This document shows, piece by piece, positions 1 through 6,175 of a stretch of 6,972 nucleotides of DNA. Position numbers and translations under genes: made by a program. Under the pieces are notes generated by a model. The model saw nothing but the letters and a program-made list of their open reading frames with translations, made no database searches and was not told the origin of the DNA. Positions within the stretch are counted from its first letter, which is position 1. Each line of letters starts with the position of its first letter. Source of the DNA: a candidate division TA06 bacterium DG_78 (GTDB lineage Bacteria; Hydrothermota; Tepidihabitantia; SM23-42); NCBI GenBank assembly GCA_001303225.1, contig LJNI01000124.1, positions 1 through 6,972 on the forward strand. Reading direction: 5' to 3'.

Positions 1-1635
1 ATTTTGAGTGAACAAACCATGCCACCACCAATAATCAAGTTCGCAGGACAGTGCCAGAGGGTCGCCAATCATTGCCCATCCAGAACTTGTGTTACCAATA
101 AATGCTACACCAGCCTGACTATCGTTATAGATAACAAAATGCTCTGCTATGCAGTCTTCGTAATCCATTCCATTGGCATTACAACCCACAGAGATGATTG
201 TGCTTGTTTTGTTGGTATTGGTCAGATTATTCACATCGCTGATGTCTATTTTTAAATAATGATACCAATTACCTACACCCATAACTGTATAATTGGCATG
301 GTCACAATGATTTACCAAATTCTGTCCTGTATTCAAATAATATAGAACAGAATCTTTATGATTACCGTCATGACTATCATATACTTTGTGCACGTTGAAA
401 AACCACGGGGTATAACCGGCTATCTCCTCTTTGAGTACTTCTCCTGGGATAACGCCAAAAAAAAGCTCCATGCCAATAAGTAGAATTTCTAAAGAATAGT
501 CAATCAATGGTGGATTCTTTTCATATTTGAGAACTTTATTAACGAAAGTGTTGACTTGAATTGTATCATCAACAGAGACCCTGCCAACAAAGACCTCATG
601 AGACCAATCATCGTCAAAGTCAGAATAGTATTGATCACTAGGTACAATATCAGCTGCGTAATAATCTCGCCACGCAAAGGGTATGATGTTATTTTCGCCA
701 CCCATGAGAAAATACATAGTCCCCCAATTTGTATTCGCATCGATAACGAATTGCCGAATCTTCGTAGTATCACCAGGACCCGCATAACTCGCATAGATCC
801 AATCCGTGGTAACCACTGTATCCCTTATACCTCTTTTCATATGCCAGTAAACAAGCGGCTGAAAGTAAGAGGCAAGCGAACTCGAAGTAATAATCACGTG
901 GTCAAATTCTCCAGGTGGGAGAACAAATGAACGAGAACCAGAAGGTGGATTAATAAAAACATAATGAGGATTCACTACTATTCTTTTTATCATATCCTCA
1001 TACAATTTGCGTTGATTATCGGTAAATTTATGATAACGTTCTTGAGATGAATTTTCATCTTCGCGCTCACAGTAAACAACTATTTCGACACGATTATGTA
1101 AAATCAATTGCTTCTCTACAGGCACGTATTGCACAGGGTAAATAGTCACCCAGACAATCTGTTGACCTGCTAAGTTACTCTGATGGTCAAGGGTTGCTAA
1201 ATCCGCCGGATAAGGCTTGTTTGAATTATATATTCTGTCATCGGGTTTTTCCGAGAGCTGAAAACTTTTTTCTCCAATTAGTATTGGTGGTTGCCCAGGC
1301 ATCACATAGAAATCACCGGGAATCTTGAGCGCTTCCAAAGACTTGAATTCCATGGCGACCGCCTTGGCAGGTATCGCAATTGCCACACTTTTTACTGGCA
1401 TCACCGGCTCCCCCAATTCCGATATCGTGGTGGCCTCTTTCATAGTAATCAAATCATAGCCAGCTAATTTACTAAAGCCTAAATCGAATTGAGAAAATTC
1501 TGCAGTATATTGAACTTTGGATGTTATGTGAGAAGATAAAAAGTGCGGTGTGATTATTAATATTATACATATCATACCTAATGTTTTTGTTACACTACTC
1601 TGTTTCATTGTCTTCACTTTATATTGCTTCTTCAT
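1..1635 (-). CDS. Gingipain-like C25 family cysteine peptidase, secreted (3' end outside window)
   Basis: The frame is open for 545 codons from an ATG at 1635 to the left edge, so the C-terminus is missing. The start is set by AGAGG five bases upstream; Met10 is a weaker alternative. Residues 1-35 form a basic then hydrophobic export signal (core about 19-33). Residues about 45-200 resemble the C25 propeptide ('ELGEPVMPVKSVAIAIP', then 'VWVTIYPVQYVPVEKQLILHNRVEIVVY'). The catalytic domain begins near 243 ('EFDHVIITSSSLASYFQPLV') and continues through 'YYSDFDDDW' (to 344) and 'EVFVGRVSV'. The His-containing block is 'NHCDHANYTVMGVGNW' (His443, His446) and the nucleophile block is 'SVGCNANGMDYEDCIAEHF' (Cys485), followed by 'GVAFIGNTSSGWAMIGDP'. 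The His-to-Cys order and distance fit C25 peptidases (gingipains, PorU). Family members act outside the cell or in the envelope. It is the last gene visible in the operon with the repeat protein. Inference: surface or secreted proteolysis; PorU-like processing is possible but unproven. Confidence 0.86.
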   Translation of the reverse strand, partial: MKKQYKVKTMKQSSVTKTLGMICIILIITPHFLSSHITSKVQYTAEFSQFDLGFSKLAGYDLITMKEATTISELGEPVMPVKSVAIAIPAKAVAMEFKSLEALKIPGDFYVMPGQPPILIGEKSFQLSEKPDDRIYNSNKPYPADLATLDHQSNLAGQQIVWVTIYPVQYVPVEKQLILHNRVEIVVYCEREDENSSQERYHKFTDNQRKLYEDMIKRIVVNPHYVFINPPSGSRSFVLPPGEFDHVIITSSSLASYFQPLVYWHMKRGIRDTVVTTDWIYASYAGPGDTTKIRQFVIDANTNWGTMYFLMGGENNIIPFAWRDYYAADIVPSDQYYSDFDDDWSHEVFVGRVSVDDTIQVNTFVNKVLKYEKNPPLIDYSLEILLIGMELFFGVIPGEVLKEEIAGYTPWFFNVHKVYDSHDGNHKDSVLYYLNTGQNLVNHCDHANYTVMGVGNWYHYLKIDISDVNNLTNTNKTSTIISVGCNANGMDYEDCIAEHFVIYNDSQAGVAFIGNTSSGWAMIGDPLALSCELDYWWWHGLFTQN

Positions 1636-1693
1636 TTTTACCTCTTTTCTTGCAAATTATTTTTCTTTCAACATCCTTATCCTCCTCTGAAAG
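1636..1693 (-). promoter_or_regulatory. Duplicated leader (copy B) with two Shine-Dalgarno sites and a five-codon mini-ORF
   Basis: Reading towards the C25 gene, the leader holds AGGAGG (1686-1681), a six-base spacer, a mini-ORF ATG-TTG-AAA-GAA-AAA-TAA (1674-1657), then AGAGG-TAAAA-ATG for the C25 start at 1635. Nearly the same arrangement precedes the 911-residue repeat protein (4946-5010). This leader overlaps the 3' end of the 170-codon gene, whose last five sense codons and stop are the mini-ORF in the same frame. That overlap suggests the upstream frame was truncated into pre-existing leader sequence. Expression of the mini-ORF is inference. Confidence 0.5.
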
Positions 1694-2169
1694 AGATGAA
1701 GAGCTGATCCAACATACGCCCGCGCTACCGCCATAGTATTCGATCGTATAATATGCGTCATTGATGAATATACCACCAGCAGTTTTTTTAACGTAGGTGA
1801 AGAGATTAATGGAATTGTATTTATCTTAACATTTTGGAAGATATTACCCTTTGAAGGAACGATGGTAACATCCTTTCTGATTTCATACTCAGTATCAACG
1901 ATCCGATAACCCTTCATAGCGTTATCTGGGATAATAATGCTTCGTGCAATGGTAAGGAGTTCTGGAAATCCTTTTTTAAGAAAAGTTATATGTTTTGGCA
2001 AAATAATTCTTGAATAAGTAAAACCATTGATATTAACTGATTCAATTTCCTTGAGTCTTGATTCGATGTCCTGAACCGCTGTTATTTCTGGTGCCTGGAC
2101 AACTTCTGCCAGACCAATATTCAGTATCATAAATGTCGTTAAGATTGATACAATTATTTGTTCACGCAT
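1657..2169 (-). CDS. Secreted C25 propeptide-like fragment, probably a truncated gingipain-type gene
   Basis: A 170-codon frame starts at an ATG with an excellent AAGGAGG ribosome site four bases upstream. It lies 40 bases after the repeat-protein gene and 21 bases before the C25 gene, so it is probably co-transcribed with both. Residues 1-21 are a signal peptide (core IIVSILTTFMILNIG, likely cut after Ala21). Residues about 65-120 ('GFPELLTIARSIIIPDNAM' to 'VTIVPSKGNIFQNV') resemble the start of the propeptide in gingipain-like C25 proteins: 'G-P-L, iPd-a, PSKG'. No catalytic domain follows. After about residue 120 the sequence becomes rich in rare Arg codons and loses family likeness. Another frame is open from about 1798 to 1619 ('TYVKKTAGGIFINDAYYTIEYY'), so an ancestral frameshift or deletion is possible. 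It is either a decayed gene or a free-standing propeptide-like secreted protein. I favour a remnant whose start is still translated. Confidence 0.55.
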   Translation of the reverse strand: MREQIIVSILTTFMILNIGLAEVVQAPEITAVQDIESRLKEIESVNINGFTYSRIILPKHITFLKKGFPELLTIARSIIIPDNAMKGYRIVDTEYEIRKDVTIVPSKGNIFQNVKINTIPLISSPTLKKLLVVYSSMTHIIRSNTMAVARAYVGSALHLFQRRIRMLKEK

Positions 2170-2209
2170 TATACCTCCTTAGAGTTAACTTAATAGTCAT
2201 TTCAGGCAT

Positions 2210-4945
2210 TTATTTAATCTTTATTACCTTTCGAAATCTTCTGTACTCGTCAGCATCTCCTACAGGATCTGCGACAAGACGAACAAAATAGACTCCAGCA
2301 GGAACATTACGACCTGCACCATCATTACCATCCCACGTTACTTGGTTGAATTGTTGATTTGTTTTTAACTCGTTAAATTGTCTAACCAACCTTCCTGCTG
2401 TATCGTAAATCTTCAAACTGACAGATGTATTCAGCGGTAAGTGGAATCGAATAACCGTATTTTTATAAAATGGATTAGGTAAGACCTCTAAGCTATATCG
2501 AACATCAGTAACCTCTGTATTTTCTTCAATTCCAAACTCAGACGAAATTATTCCCCAGATGCGGAATGAATTAGCTGGATGTCCATTGATAGATTTCGTA
2601 AATCGGGAATAAGTTATAAGCATTTGGCTACCCTGACCATGTGCCAAAGCTGGTAAATAATCATTTTCTGATTGTGTAGTCACATCAAAGGATCCACTCA
2701 CATCTCCTGCTGGAGTTACTTTGGCACCGTGAATATCACCGCTACTCCAATCATTCCATACAACCAAATAATCTGTACCGTCAAAAGCAACCGCAGGAAT
2801 TCCTTGATAATCTCCACCAGTTGAGATGGCAATTCCTTCAGGATCTAAGACCTCAGCAGCTTGACTCACTCGTGCACCATATGTATTGTCTGAACCAGTA
2901 CGCCCATCTCGCCACACGACCAAATAGTTCGCCCCATCAAAGGTAATCTGAGGATATTCTTTAGGGTCGTAGACGACAGTTGAGATGGGAATGCCTTCAG
3001 GATCTAAAACCTCAAGCTCTTGACTCACCCGCGCACCGTAAATATCAGTATAATAAAAAGATGGTTCACTATTGCGTGCATCTTCCCACACAACCAGATA
3101 ATTCGTGCCATCAAAGGCGACCGCAGGATACTTCTGATAATCTGGGGCAGTTGAAATGGCAATTCCTGAAGGATCAAGGACTTCACCGGCTTGACTCACC
3201 CGTGCACCGTAGATGCCATAATCACGCCAATCTTCCCACACAACCAGATAATTCGTGCCATCAAAAGCAACCGCAGGATACTGTTGATTATTAGCGTCAG
3301 TTGAAATAGAAATTCCTGATGGGTCTAAGACTTCACCTGCTGGGCTCACCCGTGCACCATAAATATCACCAAAACCACCACGTGTGTCCTTCCACACGAC
3401 CAGATAGTTTGTTTCACCAAAGGCAACAGAGGGAATTGGACCCCCTTGCATTTTTTCACCACTTGATGAGATGAAAATGCCTGTAGGATCTAAGATTTCA
3501 CCTGTTTCGCTCACCCGGACACCGTAGATATCATGGGGGATCCTGCGGGTGTCCTCCCACACGACCAAATAGTTTGTACCATCAAAGGCTATAGCAGAAA
3601 ATTCTTGACCATTTGCAGCGGTTGAGACTATAATCAACAAAGGATCAAGTACTTCACCAGCTTGGCTTACCCGTGTACCATAGATATCAATTGATGCATG
3701 AAGACGATGCCCATGCCATACGACCAAATAGTTTGTACCATCAAAGGCTATAGCAGGATACATTTGATACCAGGCAGCTGTCGAGATAACAATGTCTTCA
3801 GGATCTGAAACTGTACCTGTTGGACTCACACGCACACCGTAGATGTCCCATGCATCATTGCGCGTATCCATCCACACAACCAAGTAGCTGTTGCCATCAA
3901 AAGCAATCGCAGGACACATCTGAGAATTTTCAGCAGTAGAGATGCTAAAGCCTGATGGGTCTAAGACTTCACCTGCTGGGTTTACCCGCGCACCTGAAAT
4001 ATTAGAGTTATTTTGACATACAACCATATAGTTAGTTCCATCAAAGGCAACTGCAGGAAATGCCTGACCACCGTCATCAGTCGCGATGGCGATGCCTTCG
4101 GGATCGAGAACTTCACCCACTTGGCTCACCCGTGCACCGTAAATATCATTACAATCATTGCGAGTATCTTGCCACACGACCAGGTAGTTTGTCCCATCAA
4201 AGGCAACCGCAGGCATTAACTGGGTATCTGGGGCAGTTGAAATGGTGATTTCTGAAGGATCTAAGACTTCACCTGCTGGGCTCACCCGTGCACCTGAAAT
4301 ATCATAGTAGGAACCACTGTGATAGTTTCCCCATACGACTAGGTAGTTTGTCGTGCCAAAGGCAATCGCAGGAGACGGAGTCTTGACCAGATCCCACTCT
4401 GTGATCGATGAGATGAAGAATCCTGCTGGGTCGAGGACTTCAGCTGCTGGACTCACGCGCGCACCACATATGTCATAATTATAAACACCACTACGGTGTT
4501 CCCAAACGACCAAATAGTTTGTGCCATCAAAGGCAACTGCAGGATGGTCTAAACCTGGTCCCTTTGCAATGATGAATCCTGCACTGTCGAGGACTTCACC
4601 TGCTTGATTCACACGAGTACCATAGATATCGAACGATGAACTATTGCGATAATCCCACCATACAACCAGATAATTAGTGCCATCAAAGGCAACCGCAGCG
4701 TTCTCTTGCGCGTCTGTGCCTGATACATAGAAGACATTTGTATCTATGATGAACGCATCGTAGACTCTATCCGTTGCAACACTCTCATTATTTATTCTCA
4801 TTGGATGGTATGAAACGCGTTCGATGATTTCACCTACACTGAAAGGCACTTCGACATCTTGTGTAGTCAGAGTTCTTCCTTGACCATAAACAACAGATAT
4901 TACAAGAAAGAATCCCATCCCTGTGCAAACAACATACTTTAACAT
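2210..4945 (-). CDS. Large secreted tandem-repeat (propeller-like) protein with C-terminal FlgD-Ig/T9SS-type sorting domain
   Basis: This 911-residue protein starts at an ATG preceded by AAGGAGG-CAAAA. Residues 1-21 are a signal peptide (core VVCTGMGFFLVISVVYG), giving Gln22 as the likely mature N-terminus. A linker runs to about 81. Residues about 82-805 hold 13 clear repeats of 48-58 residues plus a degenerate last one. The repeat consensus is 'PAVAFDGTNYLVVWxDxRN', then 'DIYGARVSPAGEVLDPSGI', then 'ISTA..Q'. Residues about 817-911 form a C-terminal domain: 'LEVLPNPFYKNTVIRFHLP', 'VSLKIYDTAGRLVRQF', 'WDGNDGAGRNVPAGVYFVRL', ending RKVIKIK. This is typical of FlgD-like Ig/T9SS type A sorting domains that direct secretion or surface attachment. 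The repeats, with hydrophobic strands and short turns, suggest a beta-propeller or similar beta-rich ectodomain. No catalytic motif is visible. It heads the operon with a C25 peptidase. The function is unknown; adhesion or ligand binding is inference. Confidence 0.9.
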   Translation of the reverse strand: MLKYVVCTGMGFFLVISVVYGQGRTLTTQDVEVPFSVGEIIERVSYHPMRINNESVATDRVYDAFIIDTNVFYVSGTDAQENAAVAFDGTNYLVVWWDYRNSSSFDIYGTRVNQAGEVLDSAGFIIAKGPGLDHPAVAFDGTNYLVVWEHRSGVYNYDICGARVSPAAEVLDPAGFFISSITEWDLVKTPSPAIAFGTTNYLVVWGNYHSGSYYDISGARVSPAGEVLDPSEITISTAPDTQLMPAVAFDGTNYLVVWQDTRNDCNDIYGARVSQVGEVLDPEGIAIATDDGGQAFPAVAFDGTNYMVVCQNNSNISGARVNPAGEVLDPSGFSISTAENSQMCPAIAFDGNSYLVVWMDTRNDAWDIYGVRVSPTGTVSDPEDIVISTAAWYQMYPAIAFDGTNYLVVWHGHRLHASIDIYGTRVSQAGEVLDPLLIIVSTAANGQEFSAIAFDGTNYLVVWEDTRRIPHDIYGVRVSETGEILDPTGIFISSSGEKMQGGPIPSVAFGETNYLVVWKDTRGGFGDIYGARVSPAGEVLDPSGISISTDANNQQYPAVAFDGTNYLVVWEDWRDYGIYGARVSQAGEVLDPSGIAISTAPDYQKYPAVAFDGTNYLVVWEDARNSEPSFYYTDIYGARVSQELEVLDPEGIPISTVVYDPKEYPQITFDGANYLVVWRDGRTGSDNTYGARVSQAAEVLDPEGIAISTGGDYQGIPAVAFDGTDYLVVWNDWSSGDIHGAKVTPAGDVSGSFDVTTQSENDYLPALAHGQGSQMLITYSRFTKSINGHPANSFRIWGIISSEFGIEENTEVTDVRYSLEVLPNPFYKNTVIRFHLPLNTSVSLKIYDTAGRLVRQFNELKTNQQFNQVTWDGNDGAGRNVPAGVYFVRLVADPVGDADEYRRFRKVIKIK
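2531..4702 (-). repeat. 13 to 14 in-frame tandem repeats, 145-175 bp each
   Basis: The coding strand repeats a ~155-bp unit. On the plus strand it is recognisable by 'ccatcaaaggc' (encoding AFDG), about every 145-175 bp near 2778, 2936, 3107, 3255, 3415, 3578, 3737, 3893, 4038, 4193, 4352, 4527 and 4679. Several units agree closely at DNA level ('GCACCGTAAATATCA', 'ACTTCACCTGCTGGGCTCACC'), which points to duplication or gene conversion within the gene. The fourteenth unit (about 2531-2660), 'PALAHGQGSQMLITYSRF...FRIWGIIS', keeps the spacing but has lost the core motif. Unit 5 is shortened and carries VVC instead of VVW. Confidence 0.9.
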
Positions 4946-5010
4946 TTTTGCCTCCTTCCCTGCTTCTGCATAATTTATTTTGCTTTCGATATCTTTATCC
5001 TCCTCTTACT
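4946..5010 (-). promoter_or_regulatory. Duplicated leader (copy A) of the repeat-protein gene
   Basis: Reading towards the gene, this holds AGGAGG (5004-4999), then ATA-TCG-AAA-GCA-AAA-TAA (4992-4975), then AAGGAGG-CAAAA-ATG (start at 4945). It aligns with the leader of the C25 gene at 1636-1693: AGGAGGATAA-GAT-T-GAAAG-AAAATAA is shared with few changes. In this copy the first mini-ORF codon is ATA rather than ATG, so the upstream ribosome site has no standard start. It may be a decayed mini-ORF or a conserved translational enhancer. Confidence 0.5.
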
Positions 5011-5095
5011 GAATAAAAACCAGAATATCTTTGATTGATAAGTTTTAAATGAACAATCCACAGTGATACATTAAGGATAGTACAATAAAGTGCAG

Positions 5096-5112
5096 AGCAA
5101 AATCTGTGCCAA
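5096..5112 (-). promoter_or_regulatory. Sigma-54 (RpoN) -24/-12 promoter for the secreted-protein operon
   Basis: The minus strand reads T-TGGCAC-AGATT-TTGC-T (5112 to 5096). This matches the sigma-54 consensus TGGCAC-N5-TTGC exactly, with GG and GC separated by the required 10 bases. The predicted transcription start is near 5085, giving a leader of about 140 bases before the repeat-protein ATG. Such promoters need an AAA+ enhancer-binding activator bound upstream, and tandem palindromes lie 120-155 bp upstream. No activator gene is in the window. A sigma-70-like TTGCAT-N18-TATAGT (5211-5182, minus strand) is a weaker alternative whose -35 is part of a palindrome. Confidence 0.68.
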
Positions 5113-5205
5113 ATGTATCAAAAGACTTAGTTAATAAAAACATCTAAATCTCAACGTATTTCATAAAATTCCCTGTGTATAACTATAAGGTGAAGATTAA
5201 CACGT

Positions 5206-5240
5206 ATGCAACTTTTGCATGAGAAGTGCAACTATTGCAT
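5206..5240. promoter_or_regulatory. Tandem palindromic operator/enhancer sites, ATGCAA-N3-TTGCAT
   Basis: 5206-5220 reads ATGCAA-CTT-TTGCAT, a perfect 6+3+6 palindrome. 5226-5240 reads GTGCAA-CTA-TTGCAT, the same with one arm mismatch. The centres (5213 and 5233) are 20 bp apart, about two helical turns, so dimers would bind on the same DNA face. Relative to the sigma-54 start near 5085 the centres lie at about -128 and -148, the usual place for enhancer-binding protein sites. They also lie 100-130 bp upstream of purN. The cognate regulator is unknown. Confidence 0.6.
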
Positions 5241-5301
5241 TTTATGATTATTTTTGAAAAAGTAATTTTTCTCAATGAATGATTTTGTCGAGTGAATTTT
5301 C

Positions 5302-5329
5302 TTGACTTTGTTAGAAAACTAAATAGAAT
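5302..5329 (+). promoter_or_regulatory. purN promoter (TTGACT-N16-TAGAAT), predicted leaderless transcript
   Basis: TTGACT (5302-5307) and TAGAAT (5324-5329) each match the sigma-70 consensus at five of six positions, with a 16-bp spacer. A start six to seven bases after the -10 falls on or next to the A of the purN ATG (5336). No Shine-Dalgarno-like sequence lies in the 20 bases before that ATG, which supports a leaderless or nearly leaderless mRNA. The three genes on the other side of this region all have good ribosome sites. Confidence 0.55.
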
Positions 5330-5335
5330 AGTTTC

Positions 5336-5944
5336 ATGAAAAATATCGCAGTTTTAGCATCAGGGAGAGGTACGAATCTCCAAGCAATTATAGAAAATAT
5401 TGAGAACGGTACGCTCAAGGCAAATCTTGCCTGTGTGATAAGTGATAATAAAGATGCCAAGGCATTGGAGCGGGCTAGACAACACAATATCGAGGCTGTT
5501 TATATTGACCCTGGGCCAAAAAAGACTTGGCTTATTCCTGAGGTAGAACAGAAATATGTTCAAGCACTAAAAGACCGTAATGTTGACCTTGTCTGTCTTG
5601 CGGGATTTATGAGGATCATAAAAACACCACTCTTAGAGGCTTTTAAAGGTAGGATTTTAAACATCCATCCTGCACTTTTACCATCTTTTCCTGGTCTTGA
5701 TGTGCAAAGAAAAGCACTTGAGTATGGTGTAAAGTTTTCAGGTTGCACTGTCCATTTTGTCACTGCGGATGTCGATGCTGGACCGATAGTCACCCAGGCT
5801 GCTGTACGTGTGCTCGATGACGATACACCAGAAATACTTGCTGAACGAATCTTGAAAGAAGAATGGCGGATCTATACTGAGGCGATCAACATCGTTCTGT
5901 CTGGAAAATATCGCATTGAAGGAAGAAGAGTAATACGAACATAG
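5336..5944 (+). CDS. purN: Phosphoribosylglycinamide formyltransferase (GART, PurN)
   Basis: This 202-residue cytoplasmic enzyme transfers a formyl group from 10-formyltetrahydrofolate to GAR, the third step of de novo purine synthesis. Its length is normal for the family (E. coli PurN is 212). The N-terminal phosphate-binding loop is 'VLASGRGTNLQAIIE' (residues 6-20). The catalytic block 'LNIHPALLPSFPGLD' supplies Asn109 and His111, and 'ADVDAGPIVTQAAV' supplies Asp147. These correspond to E. coli Asn106, His108 and Asp144 with a constant +3 offset. 'LAGFMRI' (88-94) is the usual folate-pocket strand. The C-terminal 'EEWRIYTEAI' replaces the common 'EHRLYPEAI'. The start was chosen because the protein begins exactly at the family's first beta strand; no ribosome site precedes it. 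No other purine gene is in the window, so it seems to stand alone. It is divergent from the secreted-protein operon and 297 bp upstream of a tRNA. Confidence 0.97.
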   Translation: MKNIAVLASGRGTNLQAIIENIENGTLKANLACVISDNKDAKALERARQHNIEAVYIDPGPKKTWLIPEVEQKYVQALKDRNVDLVCLAGFMRIIKTPLLEAFKGRILNIHPALLPSFPGLDVQRKALEYGVKFSGCTVHFVTADVDAGPIVTQAAVRVLDDDTPEILAERILKEEWRIYTEAINIVLSGKYRIEGRRVIRT

Positions 5945-6175
5945 GTTACGTTTGTCGGTTGTGAAAGGCGATTCGTTTTCAGAATTCGTTGTTGTACGAT
6001 ACCAATAAACGATTGCCGAAACGGGCATCGTAACCGTAAAACGAAACCGATTGTTTTTGGGCAAAGCCCAAAAGTGGCCCAATGCCCAACGATCTTTTAA
6101 AAAGCGAACGAATGTTAACACGGATAAAACCTTTGGTTCGGCAAATGAGATCGCCGGGCCAGGGGGATTCGAGGT
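5945..6175 (+). other. Non-coding stretch with imperfect inverted repeats, no gene recognised
   Basis: No convincing reading frame is present on either strand. The sequence reuses short CGATT, AACGA and CGTT words. TTCGTTTT (near 5970) can pair with AAAACGAA (near 6039), and TCGGTT (5955-5960) with AACCGA (6045-6050). Between them ACGAT-T-GCC (6009-6017) can pair with GGC-ATCGT (6024-6031) around a GAAACG loop. It could be a structured RNA, the 3' untranslated region of purN, or a degenerate intergenic repeat. I cannot match it to tmRNA, RNase P RNA, SRP RNA or a known riboswitch. Confidence 0.35.
6055..6073. repeat. Perfect 8-bp hairpin TTTTGGGC-AAA-GCCCAAAA
   Basis: 6055-6062 is exactly complementary to 6066-6073 around an AAA loop. 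A second GCCCAA at 6084-6089 could compete for the same TTGGGC arm. No T-run follows on either strand, so this is not an obvious terminator. Confidence 0.6.

Noticed and set aside
4..930. Open frames at 4-255 (+), 504-794 (-) and 556-930 (+)
   Set aside because: They overlap the C25 peptidase frame, which is continuous and carries recognisable catalytic motifs.
2980..4248. Several plus-strand open frames of 60-104 codons opposite the repeat-protein gene, with recurring Pro/His/Gln-rich peptides
   Set aside because: They are antisense readings of the tandem repeats; their own repetitiveness follows the coding-strand units and none has a ribosome site or family likeness.
2531..4702. Regularly spaced repeats that could suggest a CRISPR array
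   Set aside because: The units are in frame, ~155 bp long and encode protein repeats; there are no short identical repeats with unique spacers.
5116..5130. ATCAAAAGACTTA, close to the IHF consensus and between the sigma-54 promoter and the palindromes
   Set aside because: The spacing between ATCAA and TTA is one base too long, so it is not a convincing IHF site, though the position would suit DNA bending.
5182..5211. Sigma-70-like TTGCAT-N18-TATAGT on the minus strand
   Set aside because: The -35 matches only three of six bases and is half of a palindrome; the sigma-54 element nearer the gene is a much better match. Kept only as an alternative.
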